From contig CAUVYJ010000008.1 of the NCBI GenBank assembly GCA_963556145.1, positions 1-35,964 on the forward strand: a stretch of DNA of 35,964 nucleotides, read 5' to 3'. Of this stretch, positions 1-12,320 are shown in pieces. How positions within the stretch are numbered: position 1 is the stretch's first letter; the number at the start of each line of letters is the position of its first letter. The DNA is from Hygrocybe punicea. Lineage: Eukaryota > Basidiomycota > Agaricomycetes > Agaricales > Hygrophoraceae. The notes beneath the pieces were generated by a model. That model was not told the DNA's origin. It saw only the letters and a program-made list of their open reading frames with translations, and made no database searches. The position numbers and the translations under genes are program-made.

Positions 1-802
1 TCCAGGTTTCGAGTCATGGCACGAGTGACAAGCTGTGGGAACAAGTCGTCGGGTACTGCATTGAAGCGGTGTCGTGCGAACAATATGCGATAGGGGTTGG
101 TTCACTGTTTGGGAAGTCGTATGGTCTGTGGTCGAAGTCCAAAAGAGTATGCTTCGGCAATGGTCGGATTAGAGAGAACAGTGAAATGTCTTGTGATCGG
201 GGATTGTTCAGAGTTCACATGCAGGTGAGGAATGTCGTCGGATCGTCAGGGAGGATAATGGTGGGCACAGGGTACGAATATGGAAACCAAATATCCAGGA
301 ATGGCAATTGTCAATTACGTGTCGATATATTGTTGAGGTGGAAGTCAGAAGTATCAATGGTGGAAGGGTTTCGGTGCCGATGCCAAAGATAGATCATAAC
401 AAGGTAGAAACCGATCAGGAAGGTGATGGCAATGCTGCCAATAACAATTACAGTAATGAGCTGTGTCGGGAGTACAGCCATTGTGATCGGTTTGTCGTGG
501 GATAGTGTAAACAAGATATCGAAGGGAAAAGACAATGTCGGTGACGTCCATCGGCAAGGAGACTATTCGGGTACAACAAGGTCACGTGGGAGATGTCCAT
601 GGTCAGTCTGGATTGTTCTAGAAGAAGGGACAAAAAGAGAACAAGAATAAGAAAATACAAGGATGTCCAAAAGAAGAAACAATGACATTGAAAGGAAGAC
701 AAAGGACAAAATGAAATGAAAAAGGAAGGTGTGCAGTGCAGAATCGTCATGGTGGGTATCGGAATGGGCATCGGGGTTGGAAGCGGAGTTGGAAACGTAA
801 CA
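1..802 (-). mobile_element. LTR copy, reverse orientation, cut by the window edge
   Basis: This stretch is the reverse complement of 25877-26690 with scattered substitutions. The shared sequence ends exactly at 802, where the reverse strand starts TGTTAC, the same terminus that starts the complete copy at 25877. Beyond 802 the two copies differ, so 802 is the true outer end. The other end lies before base 1, so I cannot tell a solo LTR from one end of a full retrotransposon. A short frame on the reverse strand (311-535), with one predicted membrane helix, matches the frame at 26130-26366 with 4 differences in 73 residues. No reverse transcriptase, integrase or protease is visible. Confidence 0.85.
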
Positions 803-1383
803 ATATTCCTGCCAAACCCCGACACAATCCCTGGGCGTAGTTTACCTTTGCCGTCACTTTTCAAGCCAATTTCCTTTTCTTGGACCTTACAATCACTTCG
901 CTTCACACAGCTCCGAGTCTTCTAATGCCAACTGTCGACATTCTTTTCACTTTCCTTTTCATTTTTTCCCCTCAAAGGACCTCTTCTGTCATTTCCGTAG
1001 TTGCTGTCATTTTCAGTTTTTCATCCAAAGGACCCTTCAGTCGTCTCATAACCACAGATATCTAGTAGTTTGGACACTTCACTTACAATATTAAATGCGT
1101 GCTCAAAGCATTTTGAAATTGCGCGCTCCCAGAATAGTTGCGTGCTTTGTGATCGTCCAGAAGCTGCGTGTTTAAATGTGATTTGTGTGCTTTTGACGTT
1201 AAGAAAGTTGCGCGCTTTATGTCGTTCAAAGTTGCACGCTTTGATGTCGTTCAGAAAGTTGCACGTTTCAAAGTTATGTATGAAGCGCGCCATCAGAAAG
1301 TTGCGTGTTTCAAAAAAGCAACCCGACATTTACGCAGATTTGCACGCATTCTGAAAAATACACACAATGCATACAAGACCCTA
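803..1383. repeat. Intergenic stretch with a degenerate GTTGCGCG-type repeat array
   Basis: No gene is supported here. From about 1110 to 1310 a motif close to AAGTTGC(G/A)(C/T)G(C/T)TT recurs about seven times on the plus strand, near 1118, 1137, 1162, 1204, 1228, 1255 and 1297, spaced about 20-42 bases. The open frames on both strands here are products of the repeat. The array begins directly after the stop of the cysteine-cluster gene, where a DNA transposon would carry its subterminal transposase-binding repeats; that role is inference. Confidence 0.55.
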
Positions 1384-3645
1384 CTATACATCACTAGACT
1401 CGGTACTTAAAAGATCAATGCGAGGAATTTGAATGGGATGGGCATGGCGTTTACGCAACTCGGCAACAATCAAATGATTCCGTTGCTTGATCATTTCATC
1501 AAGAAAAAAGTTATACTTATCTACCCGCATTTCCCGCACAACAGCTTTGAATCCACCGAACCAAGCATTTGTCATCTCAGCTGCCGAGGAATTGAATGTC
1601 CATTTCCCATCCTTGATGAGATCGGGGAACCGAACTGGGTTGCACCATTCATTACAGAACTTGTCCGATTCCCGATGTTTCGTCTTCATGTGGAATACAT
1701 CCACTGGGAGAGTGCATCGGTCGAAGTAGTGGTTGTTTGTCGCGTTGAGGTGTTTCCTGAGGTGACAATTATTGTTAAAAAAGTTGACACCAGGTAGAGA
1801 CTGGGGGGTCGGGAACAGTTTTTGATGAAAGAGCTGTATATACCTAAGGTAAAGTGCAAGTGCAAGAGAGACGGCTGGCACTTACCACAACACCGTTGAC
1901 AGATTCCGAACCAAAAAAAGTTGCGCGACCCAGTATTATGCCGCAGGTAGTGACACAGAGTTGTTCATTGTGAGTTCGTCGACGATTTAATCGTATGCGT
2001 GGCTTTTTGTTGCCTTCCGGCGATTTGTCATTGCACTCAGCTGTACGGTCAACGTCATCATCTTCTGCTTCAAGTGTCACGACCCCTAGTCCAGGTGAGA
2101 GAGCATCCTCGATTTGGTTTGAGTTTAGTCGTTCCAGCAGCTGTCGTAATTGGAACATTGCAGTTCGTCATTCGTCTCCAGCAACTTCAAGTTGGCGGTG
2201 CTCTTGCATTGAACATGTCTTGTAGCCAGGGTTGCAAGGTTGAGAGCACGTTGTCACAGCACACACGTACTTCAAACTGTCGTGTTGTTCACAAAACCTG
2301 TTCCGATGGGATGCCAACGATTCTTTGCAGTCGTGAACTCCACAGCAAGGATGCCCAATGCTAACACCATCAGTGACAGTCGCAGGCAGCGCTTCTGCGG
2401 AAGATTCTTTATGCTCCGGCACGGGCAATCAGGACAAAAGGTGACTCACCAACAATACCCGCCTCTGTCGTTCTGTATTTACAGCATAATTCACAGGCGT
2501 GATTCCAAAATTCTTGCCCGGGGCCCACCATGGTTGCTGTGCGAGCCTCTAGCACAGCGTGGAGCCGGAGTGCTTGATCAGGCATGATATGGGGTAAATC
2601 GAGGATTGTACCGTGTTCTGTGCGATCCAATAACAAGGAGTAAATAAAAAATGAATCCCACACATGGTCGCACGTCAATCCAAACTCGTACGGCCACCGT
2701 GAGGGCATGATTCGAACTTCGGGATCTTTGAAGTTGAGGTTGTAGATGCGAGCTAAATTGGTCCCGGATACCCTGTAGAAAGTGTAAGTGTTGTTTATGT
2801 ATGGTAGTAGAACCAACACACCATGCACAAACCATTTGGTTCACAAACTGTTGAGCTAGACTGGTTTCGACATAATGATGCATTGACACTTGTATTGTTT
2901 GCGGGATTCCAAGGTAGTATGTACGAATAGAGTGATTTTCGTGAACGTAATAGTTTGGGTAGTATTGAGTTTTACATACTACACTGGAAAAGTTATCGGA
3001 AACATGTCGACAATGAAATATAGTTTGACTTACCAGGGCAAATTGCAGAATAGGCCCATACTGGTAGCGCACCCATGGAGCACGAGAAAAGAACAATCTC
3101 ATAGCATGAAAGATCTGTGAGCTCACAGATATGTGAGCTCTTGCCGGTCCTGGTAATTCCACATTTTGGATCGAGGCAAACTTGAGTGGGCGGGAAAAGG
3201 TCAAAAAACCCTGTTTTTAAAATGTATTAGACTGTATCCGGAAGGACTAAGGAAAAGGGATTATACCAATACCAAAAGTGAGTCCATATTGAAGAAATAA
3301 TGGCAGGAGGGTAGCGTTCTGCAAAGGAGAGCGATATGTTTTGTTGTCTTCATCCTCGGCTGACACCATTTCCAGCAAAGGTCTGAGAGTATACCAACTC
3401 TTGACAAGGATGCCTTCATTAACGTCGAGCGCCGAGCAGAAGAAATTTGAGATATCGGGTGGTAGTAAGCTGGGAAGGGCGGTGGAACCTGGGGTATGTC
3501 TCCATCTCAAGTGCTCCCGAAGATGGGAACCAAGCGAAACCAAAGAAAAAATTTGAGGAATCATTAGTTCCATGGTATCATCACACTCCCGTATAGCGTC
3601 AAGCAGGGTTGGGAGTGACATCTGTTTTGTTTTATCAAAGGACAT
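1384..3645 (-). pseudogene. CxC5/CxC6 cysteine-cluster protein associated with KDZ transposons, one internal TGA
   Basis: The reverse-strand exons join into about 600 residues. The N-terminal part starts at the ATG at 3645 and ends in LFLQYGLTF. The next exons give CLDPKCG and then CPVCKTQYYPNYYVH, a CxC5-like cluster. After that come CAW and WPYEFGLTCDHVWDSFF, then a CxC6-like cluster with GHPCCGVHDC, FCEQHD, CAVTTC and TCSMQEH. The C-terminal third has HNEQLCVTTCG, DRCTLPVDVFHMKTKH and FNSSAAEMTNAWFGGF. These two clusters are known from proteins encoded by or beside KDZ transposons; their biochemical role is unproven. The frame is broken by TGA at 2168-2170, beside a CGA Arg codon, with the same frame continuing on both sides. 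Introns of roughly 45-75 bases have GT-AG ends, for example after GIV near 2446. It is probably the relic of a KDZ element. Confidence 0.8.
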
Positions 3646-3785
3646 TCGATGCGGAAAGGTATCTTAACATTTAAACTCAACTAACTAAGACAAATAATAC
3701 TAAACTACCCTTTAGGGATGTCTGGACATGTGGATTCATGTCCCGTGGACAAACTTGGTGGGGGTCAGACGTTCCCACCCCTTGA

Positions 3786-4152
3786 GTTGACCTTGCAGCC
3801 GCCACTGGCTTCCAGTCCTTCGTCCGCCAGCTGGGAGCACTAATTGGAACCGCTGCTGCCGCTGCCATTCTGAATGCCGGTGTCGCAATACGCCCCAATA
3901 CCCTTCACAGAACAGCCAGCCCTCTCGCTGACCCCGCCTTCTACAGCGCTGTCATACAGAACCCTACTTGACTACTCCGCACCCTCGACCAGGTGACCCA
4001 TACGTCCAGCAGAAGGGTTCACGAAGCTGTTTGTGGCAGCCACCGTGTGGTTCACCGTGGGGACACTGGCGATGCTGGTTTTGCAGCATGTGTTACCAGA
4101 AGAGATACGCTGCCGGCATAAAGAAGAACACAAGGTGGTTGACACGAGTTGA
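3786..4152 (+). pseudogene. C-terminal remnant of a major facilitator superfamily transporter
   Basis: The first part reads VDLAAATGFQSFVRQLG followed by IGTAAAAAILNAGV, which resembles the late membrane helices of fungal multidrug-type MFS transporters. After ILNAGV the line continues to SAVIQNPT and stops. A different frame then gives EGFTKLFVAATVWFTVG, TLAMLVLQHVLPEE and KEEHKVVDTS before TGA at 4150-4152, which looks like the final helix and cytoplasmic tail. At least one frameshift therefore lies between about 3970 and 4005. No earlier helices are recognisable upstream because the cysteine-cluster gene begins at 3645 on the other strand. The fragment cannot encode a working transporter. 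Confidence 0.6.
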
Positions 4153-4769
4153 GTGAGAATGTGGACAAGACGAATCCCGAGCACGGGCGAGGTGGTCGTG
4201 ATGATGAGGTCATAATGCGAAGGCGAAGGGGGACTGAAAGTCTTGCCACCAATGGCAGGGCACTGGAACGAGACGGGTCATGAGCTTTAGCCTGACGCAA
4301 ATTTGCACTACGGTTCTTCACATTGTGATTTTAGGGTCTTCAAATAACAATGTTGGATCTTGAATGTCCGGATAACAAGTGTTGAGGATCGACAAAATTG
4401 AAATCCGCGGGCATGATTGGGAGGTGATCGTGAAAGGGGTCAAGCGACAAATAAAGCAAGAAGCTTCATAAATCTATTCAAAGATGGGCTCAACATCACT
4501 GTTTCTTCAGTTCGCGTTTGTGCAACATGTGTCTAGTACAATGTACGCAACCCGCACATGCATCTGATATATATTCTCAACTCATCCCCCCAGAGTCGAG
4601 CGCTGATATGAACACCCTTGTCCGGAACTTGCCTTTCAAACCCCCGCAACCTTGTCCAGATTTTCAACATGGCCTTTCCACCCTTCGCCAAGGGCCTGTT
4701 TTGTCCGGATGGGAACTGGCCTTTCGCAATTTTGGCCCAAAATTTGCCCAGATGGTGCTCTGGCCTTAG
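4153..4769. other. Intergenic region without a supported gene
   Basis: Nothing here can be assigned. Between about 4615 and 4760 there are loosely repeated TGTCC...GGCCTTTC segments, which explains why open frames occur on both strands. The region ends at the 5' part of the deaminase-like gene, whose start codon could not be located and may lie in here. Confidence 0.4.
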
Positions 4770-6689
4770 GTGGCACATTCCGGTCCTCCAGTGTCTCAAT
4801 GCGTCCAAGTTGCACTGGCAAACCCGCTGCTGAGCGGATACCGTAACAGCGCTTTCACTGACAATTCAGACCAAGATGAAAGTCTGGCTGCTCTTGCGAC
4901 GCCCCTGGCTAGGGACCATGAATTCACCGCGGTGTCAGTCACTCGTCGGCAGAATTCTATTTGGGAAGTGACTGTTTGCAATCATAAAGAGCGTCCCATG
5001 CCTACAACTACAGCCATTCCCAGCCCTCAGATGACTGCCGGTGATGCTCGCTCCTCGACGATTAGGGAAGAGGAGTTAATACCAGATGTATGTGACGTCG
5101 ACTTATCCAATCCTTTTCTGTATATAAGAAAGACGTGGTAAGTACTCAACGCCTATGCCAACAAGCTATCTTTCTCACGCATTGTACTAGGACTTCACAG
5201 TCATGCCATGAACATGCAGCTGCACTTGCTCGCCTTTTCAATTTACAAGCACTTTCTCCAGAAAAGATAGGCATCTTTGTCTATGTAGTCTCCAAGGCCT
5301 ATCCGAGGATACTTCGTCGAATTCAACACCCAAATTATTCTTTACCATTCCTTGACTTCCTTTTGGCTACCCGAAATTATCATAACCACCTTCCGTTCCC
5401 CAAAGACAAACTGTTACTACCTCGAGATATCATCTTTATCAAAACTTTCTCAGATCCCGACATCCAACGCATTCTGGAATTTTCAGAAACCGACTTCCCT
5501 AACCTCATTGCCGCGGTGAATAGCTACCAACCAAATGCGACCCCTCCCTTCATTTATACTGATATAACTTGCCCCGAGTTTCATCAGCTACTATGCCATC
5601 TGCTTCGTAAATTCATAGACTTTCTTCTGGTGCTCGACAAATACACTGGTCTTATGTTGTCAGACAATGACATGAAAATTTTCGAAATGGAAGCTTATCG
5701 CGCTACAATTTTCGGAATGGCCCTCCGGGATCTCGTTTTTTCTTCCTATCTAGAGGACCATTTGAACAGAATGGGGCTTCCTGACCCTCAGAATGGTGCG
5801 GATACGAATGTAGAGTGATTATTGGGATGCAGAACTTCTGAATGTTCAAGCATCGGGGAATCACCTCAGGGAGCCTTCCATACCCGAGGCGTATACATGT
5901 TGGTTGCGTTTACAGGTCGTTCATTTCGAAGCTGTTAGCAAACTCCTTGCCTTCACGTCTGGTCGGAGCTCAATGTCCTTCTCTCTCAAAGTCGTTGGCG
6001 ATCATCCTAAAGGGACCCAAATGCGACCTTGGAAACAGGTTATCGAAGAAATCATGTCGTCCCCCAGTATCAGTCAACCATCTAACTACTCTATGCGGGA
6101 GGCCATTGAAGCGATTGAGATATCAGTCTCCACAAACACGATGTTCCAACATTTCTTAAACATTCACATGGCGAATGGCGAGAACTTCTATGGGACGCTG
6201 CACTGTGCAGCTAGCTTGGTGACTATCCGTCAGGCTATGTCTGCAGTGAGTGCTACACTCAATCAATATCTCGGTTGTGTTAACCTGATATATTCTATGA
6301 TATAGCCTGCAGACAATGTTGTTGGGTTATCCAATCAATGTTGTCGCGTCTGTTCACACTTGTGCTCTCTTTTGGGAGTTCGTGAAACCCAGTTCTTTGA
6401 AGTTCTGGCTCCGAGCCAAAGAATTACTGCATGCACGCTACCATCGTCGCTGCCGGTTGAAATACTCGAATCAATGATCACTTTCTTTGGGAAGGAGTTA
6501 AAATGCCTCATACTGCATATGGATGTCTCATCGCAGGGCGTTTCACATATTGTTTCAAATTCTCCAAAGACCACCATCAATAATGTGACTTTCTTTATTA
6601 CTTTCTTCGATAAGATCCGTAACTTTATGCGTGTAACCAACTTGAACTTGAACGTAGTAGGCAATAGTAAATATTTCATTTTCAAGTAA
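4770..6689 (+). pseudogene. OTT_1508-like nucleic-acid deaminase family protein, frameshifted, catalytic Glu replaced
   Basis: Exon 1 ends at 5137 and the intron 5138-5190 joins it in phase to exon 2, giving SCHEHAAALARLFNLQALS and then KIGIFVYVVSKAYP, LPFLDFLLATRNYHN and FIYTDITCPEFHQLL. The frame breaks at about 5815 (one base gained or two lost) and continues from 5820 as YWDAELLNVQAS and WLRLQVVHFEAVSKLLAF. Next comes the zinc-motif region NFYGTLHCAASL. After an intron ending at 6305 the line reads LSNQCCRVCSHLCSLLG. The HxE/CxxC pairing and overall length fit the OTT_1508-like deaminase family, which is expanded in Agaricomycetes. In this copy the expected Glu of HCE is Ala (GCA), so deamination chemistry should be lost even without the frameshift. 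No upstream ATG was found for exon 1, so the 5' limit is approximate. The family call rests on motif memory. Confidence 0.6.
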
Positions 6690-6712
6690 ATTTCATAGAA
6701 TATGTGGGTAAT

Positions 6713-7060
6713 GAAATATTTACACTTCGGAAATATTTACACTTCGGACTGACAGGACTATTATTTTGTAATTACTGAACAAGATGCGTAGATTTTATAT
6801 TGTAATTAGCTACTATTATAATGGAAATCATGATTTTATTTGTTTTCGAGCTTTTTTACCCCCTTTACTCGGAGGAGAAAGTTCGGAACATTTATCGACA
6901 GTAGTAGTATATTTCTAAAGTTAGCAGCAAAATATAATCTTTAAATTTACATTTAGGCCCGACCGTGACCATGACCACGTTCAACTCGGACTTGTGACAT
7001 GACCATGACCGTACCGTCACGGTGTCAGACCGTGACTCGGACTCGGACTGGCCACCGCTG
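6713..7060. repeat. AT-rich spacer with an 18-bp duplication and a GACC/CTCGGA repeat cluster
   Basis: At about 6713-6748 the 18-base unit GAAATATTTACACTTCGG occurs twice in tandem. After an AT-rich stretch, 6957-7052 is built of short direct and inverted repeats: GACCGTGAC, ATGACCATGACC, CACGGT and ACTCGGACTCGGACT. The cluster lies about 190 bases before the Plavaka start codon and could be part of that element's 5' subterminal region. No terminal inverted repeat or target duplication was found. Confidence 0.5.
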
Positions 7061-7241
7061 CTTCATATTGTTCAACGTTGTGCAAGCGCTGCCTGTCCCT
7101 GTCCCTTTCTCAACTGCATAGCATTCTAACGCTGTGCGAGTTCCTCACTGTCGATGTGCATCTTTCTCGACGTTATTTTAACTTCCCTGGTAATCATCAT
7201 CGCACAGTGCTTCAAACTTGATATACGCATTTCGATCTAGT

Positions 7242-10200
7242 ATGCCGGACTCGGAGAATGACGCCTCCCTTGCGTGCATATGTGGGCAGTCGTTCTCGCA
7301 ACAGAATGCGTGCACCAAGCACAAGCAATCATGTTCATCAACAAAAAAACGCCTATCTAGCGCCTTAGACAAGGCGAAGCAACTCTGGAAGGGATCTAAG
7401 AGGCGCCGTTTGGGAAATAACTCTCCAGATGTCTGTGAACCTCTTCCTGCAGTTGGTCTGGTACTCCAACCGACGGCCGAGACTTCACCCCAGGTATGCG
7501 TTTCATGTTCCTAGACATGATCCCAGGAGCGACTAATGGTGTCTCGTGCAGGTCTTGGATGAAGACCCAGCAACTGGAAATGAAATCGACGATTCAAACT
7601 TGTCGATTATGGAGCGTCGACCTTGGATGAAAAGACTGAATCGCCGTCTTCCTTCGCGCTTCAGAGATTTATTACCGCAAGCTCCCCCATACCTTCCTCC
7701 TCCACAGGCAGTTGCAGATCCTCAGTTACCTGCTAGTGAAGAGCCTGCGTTGATGGGTTCAAACCTTGCGTTGCTGGGTCATCTTCGCCAGGTCTTTACT
7801 ACTGAGCGGAACATATTTGGCCTTTTCCGACGTTACGAGGCTTCGACGCTACCCACAAATGATCCAGAGGAGAACGTCTCCTTGAATGAACTCTCTGACA
7901 TACCCACCAAAAGCTCTACCTCGGAATCCCCTTTAACTTCCTTCTATCCTTACTCCAACCGAAGTTCGTTTCTCCTCAGTGACTGGTATTGGAATGGCGG
8001 TGTACAGAAATCACAATCCAGTTTCAAAGATTTGGTGGACATTATTGTCAATCCTGAGTTTAAACCAGCGGAAATCAAAGAAACTCGATGGGACCGTATC
8101 AACCACATCCTTGGGAGCAATGATGGTCAGGAGTGGTTGGATGCGGATGCGGGATGGACAAATACTCCCGTAACCATCAACGTCCCATATCAATCCCGCC
8201 GCGGCGTAACTTCTGACCCTTCGGCCGGTCCTCGGGAATTCACAGTTACCAATTTTTACCATCGCAGTCTAGTTTCCATCATTCGTGAAAAAATTAACAA
8301 TACATCTGACGCTCAACATTTCCATCATGAGCCTTACGAGTTAAACTGGCAGCCTGAGGGGAATCCACACATAATACAAACATACAGTGAACTCTACACA
8401 TCCCCTGCATTTATCGACACCCATCGAGAATTACAAGAATCTCCTTCTGAGCCTGGGTGTGATCTCCCGCCAGTGATCGTTGCATTGATGTTCTGGTCCG
8501 ATGTAACACATCTCACATCATTTGGGGAGGCTAAACTCTGGCCACTCTACTTATTTTTTGGAAATGATTCCAAATACCACCGGTGCAAGCCTTCTTGTAA
8601 GCTATGTCACCACGTCACCTATTTTCAGAAGGTCTGCACTGTCTTCTTGTAAAACTTCTGCACACGTTAATTGGGATCATTGACAGTTACCTCCTGAGTT
8701 CAAAGACTTTGCGGCCAAGCAGACGGCAGGTGGTCAGGCTCCTAGTGATGAGTTTCTGACGTACTGCGCTCGTGAGCTCATGCATGCGCAGTGGGAGATT
8801 CTACTCGATGAGGATTTCCTTGAGGCTTGGAGGCATGGAATTGTCATCATGTGCTGCGATGGTGTCAAGAGGCGATTTTATCCCCGTATATTTAGCTACT
8901 CTGCTGACTATCAAGAGAAGTAAGTTTGTGACGGTTTTGTGACCGGGTTGTGCTTATAAATGTTCAACAGAATACTCATTGCGGGAATCCGGAATCGTGG
9001 TCTCTGCCCGTGCCCTCAGTGTTTAGCCCCATTAACCCGCATTCATAATCTCGGAATGCGCAGGGACATGGATCTCCGAGTGAATTTGGCCCGCGTTGAT
9101 GATGTCCATCGAAAAAGCCTGATCATCGCTGCAAGAGGGAAATATACCAAAAACAAAAAGGAGTTAATAGTGACATTGTCGAGAAGTTATTAAAGGAATT
9201 GTCTTTGGTTCCGAACAAGGTTCGTGTACTAGTACAGGACTACAGGCTTGTTTATCAGTCATATAGCGGCATCCTGACATTGGCATTTATATCCAGAACG
9301 CCTTCTCAGACCTGTTGTCCCCTTTTGGTTTCAACTTATATTCAATGTTACTCCCGGATTTCATGCACGAAGTCGAGATCGGGAGCTGGAGAGCCCTGTT
9401 CATCCATCTACTTCGAATTCTCGAATCACATGGCGGTAGCAACCTCATCTCTGAATTGGACCATCGGTTGGTTCTCCTTTTCATGATAATATCAACTACC
9501 CTTACCAGATTGTGCAGTTACAGGCAACTGACGTCCTATGGAAGGGATACAGTTTGAAGGTTTCGGTTGAATTGCTCGGAGTTGAAAAACATGGCAGCCC
9601 AAGATTATGAGAATCTCTTGCAGGTACGCGACGTATCATTCAAGACATGCCCCTAACTTAATCTGTGTCTTAGTGTGCAATTCCTGTATTCGATGGACTC
9701 CTCCCAGAACCACATAATAGGCATATCCTGCAACTTCTGTTTGTTACAGCGCATTGGCATGGTTTAGCCAAATTACGCCTCCACAATGAGTTGACGCTCA
9801 ACATTTTGGACTCAGTGACTGAATCCTTAGGCAAGAAACTCCATGAATTCAGGGACGGCACATGCTCTGCATTCACAACTAGGGAGCTCGAACGAGAATA
9901 CGATGCCCATGTCCAGCGCCAGACCAAATCCATGGCTGCAAGGCATGCTCCGAAGGATGCTAAAAATGTGACTACCACTATTTCCGAGGGTGCACGGCAG
10001 ACGGTCATTGCACCTGCCAGAAACGGGAATGCTGCAGCTCCTGCGGAGACAGGTGGTAATTCTCCTTGTCGATGGCTCAAAACTCTCAATTTAAACACGT
10101 ACAAAGCCCACTCACATGGAGACTACGCCGCAACAATCAGAAGATACGGCACAACCGATTCATATACAACCGAGCCCGTGTGTAACAATATGTGGTTCAG

Positions 10201-11616
10201 TTCCTAAGTTCAAGTTGATTGATTGGTTACTTTTGGCAGGGCGAACTGGAGCATCATTCACCCAAGTCGTGGTACTCTCGTACAAGTCATAAGGACTTTG
10301 TCCGGCAACTCACCCAAATAGAGCGACGTCGAACGCGGATTCGGCGTATCCGGGAACAATATAAGAACGTTGAAAATCCTATTCACGAGTCTGTTCCGCA
10401 TACGCCGAATATTCATCATATTATCAGACAATCCCAAAATTACCCAGTGAATATACCAGAATTTTTACGGAAGCACGATGGAGACCCTGCTGTCAAGGTA
10501 AGATCCTGTAGTAGCAGTAGCAGTAGTATTTGTGCTCACAGCTGGACGTGCTCACCTCATCTTAGGATTTCGTCCCGAAACTCAAGCAGCATTTACTGCC
10601 GTGCATCAAGGAATTGCTCCGACAAGAATCTGTCTTGCAAAATGACGAGCCTTGTCTATTAAACCCTGAAACCCCAGGTCTATCACCTGTCACACTTGAC
10701 TGCAGTCAAGTTGACTGCGAGAAGATCTTTTTCAAAAGCGACCGCATGTATCGCCATCATTTAGCGAGGTTCAACTACACTACATACGATGTCTGACGAT
10801 CTCAAGATGTTATCAACTCTAATTCCTCGCGTTGTAATGTTATGCTGCTTGCCAACAGAGAGAACATGAACATTGGGGCCCACCATCCATTCATGTATGC
10901 TCGAGTTCTTGGAATTTACCATGTTAATGTCATCTATACGGGATCGGGCATGCTCGACTTTGCACCAAGGAGGTTTTACTTCCTCTGGGTACAATGGTTT
11001 GAATACACTGGAAATAGACCCTTGACCTGGCGAGATTGTCGCCTTGATTCCGTTCACTTCCCGCCCCTTGCACATGACGACGCTTTTGGATTTATCAATC
11101 CCAGGGATGTCTTGCGAAGTTTTCACCTTACTCCGGCATTTGTGAATGGGAGAGTCTATCCTGATGGAAAAGGGATCTCTCGTTGTGCGAAGGACTCTCA
11201 TGATTGGTGACGTTACTATGTCAACAGGTGTGCTACTAGTATATTACCACTGACTACTTTGGTACTGACTTCGCTTTACTAGGTTTGTAGATTGTGATAT
11301 GCTCATGAGGTACCACTGGGGCCTTGCCGTTGGACATCATTATTCTCATGGCACGGACATGGAACACAACCTTGACTTGGAATTGTCGGGATGTGAAGCA
11401 CTAGAGCGCCCTTTACCACGTGAGGAAATAGCACATATGCCGAACGAGCAGATTGCTGTTGAAATTGGTGAGGACATTGTTCCTGATGTTGATCAGGAGA
11501 TGCAGCTTTGTCAAGATGAGGAGGACGAAGATTGGGACGATGCGGAGGAATCCTGCAACGAACTTGAGCAACTAGATGAGAGTGACGATTCGGACGATTG
11601 TATGGATGACATATGA
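7242..11616 (+). pseudogene. Plavaka-type transposase (KDZ superfamily), multiply interrupted
   Basis: The ATG at 7242 starts exon 1 (7242-7493), which encodes a zinc-finger-like CICGQSF...CTKHKQSC. Exon 2 (7552-8631) carries NIFGLFRRYEASTLP, FYPYSNRSSFLLSDWYWNGG, a long middle domain and YLFFGNDSKY. Exon 3 (8687-8919) has ELMHAQWEILLDEDFLEAW, IVIMCCDGVKRRFYPRIF and SYSADYQEK. Exon 4 starts at 8971 with GIRNRGLCPCPQCLAPLTR. Later exons give LLPDFMHEVEIGSWRALF, TAHWHGLAKLRLH, ARVLGIYHVNVIYTG and an acidic tail ending at 11616. This order matches the Plavaka transposases common in Agaricomycetes; the conserved Asp residues in GNDSKY and CCDG are candidate RNase-H-fold active-site residues. A one-base deletion near 9140 shifts the frame in GKYTK. 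TGA stops at 9555-9557, 10794-10796 and 11208-11210 sit where the surrounding frame continues, each beside an Arg codon (AGG, CGA, CGT). The copy is not functional as read. Confidence 0.88.
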
Positions 11617-11779
11617 ATCTTGGTGATGCAACCATGCTCCGGTGCTCGCTGCTATAAATGAAGTACCTGATCGCTTAATCACCCCTCTGCCTGTAATGTA
11701 CGTGACTTGTATGGTACGCCTGATCCAAAAATTGATATTCATTTTGACACACCCAGAGTTGTTGTCATATCCCATGCAG

Positions 11780-12320
11780 CTCCGCCGGATTCCGACGAAC
11801 TCCGCTCCGGACTTTTCCGCCGACTTATCTTATCTTATCTTATCTTATCTTCTCGCGTACGTTATTGTTCTTCTCTTGTTAATTACTATTCTTCCCCATC
11901 TCCGTTTACTCCGACCTCCTTTTCTCTTCCTCCCCTTTGTTTACTTGTCACCGTACATAGCAACCTTTTATCCCTTTTATTTTCTTCCGAACTCCGGTCC
12001 TCTTTCCGGAGTTCATATTGTCTTCACGTCTCCAAGGACATGACAATTAGTCTACCAAGTATATAAACTAGAACTACAATGTCCTGTAACTCCGTTCAGA
12101 AAATCAACTTGAGTTCCTTATTTCTTACCCACTCTCAAACTTAAGGTTTTCCCTTAAGCTCATTAGTTATCTTAGTACTTAGTCCGGAACTCCGGACTAA
12201 CTCCGCTCCGTCCACGTCTTCTCAATACGACTTAAGGAAGTAGTGAACCTACTTCAAGAGTTGACGTCTCCGCTCCTCCGAAGAACTCCGATCCTTCCGG
12301 AGTTGCACGCCTCTAACAGT
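11780..12320. repeat. Array of AACTCCG(G) repeats in both orientations, with a (TTATC)n microsatellite
   Basis: GAACTCCG, TAACTCCG and the inverted CCGGAGTT recur near 11797, 11988, 12010, 12092, 12187, 12198, 12284 and 12297. The strongest cluster is GGAACTCCGGACTAACTCCG around 12185-12204. A TTATC microsatellite runs at about 11822-11848. The array begins about 165 bases after the Plavaka stop codon and has no open frame that looks real. Dense subterminal repeats are usual in CACTA-like and KDZ-type elements, so this may be the 3' subterminal region; no terminal inverted repeat was identified. Confidence 0.55.

Noticed and set aside
1021..1410. Overlapping open frames on both strands
   Set aside because: They are translations of the GTTGCGCG repeat array.
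4530..4830. Open frames on both strands before the deaminase
   Set aside because: They arise from loosely repeated TGTCC...GGCCTTTC segments and none joins convincingly to exon 1.
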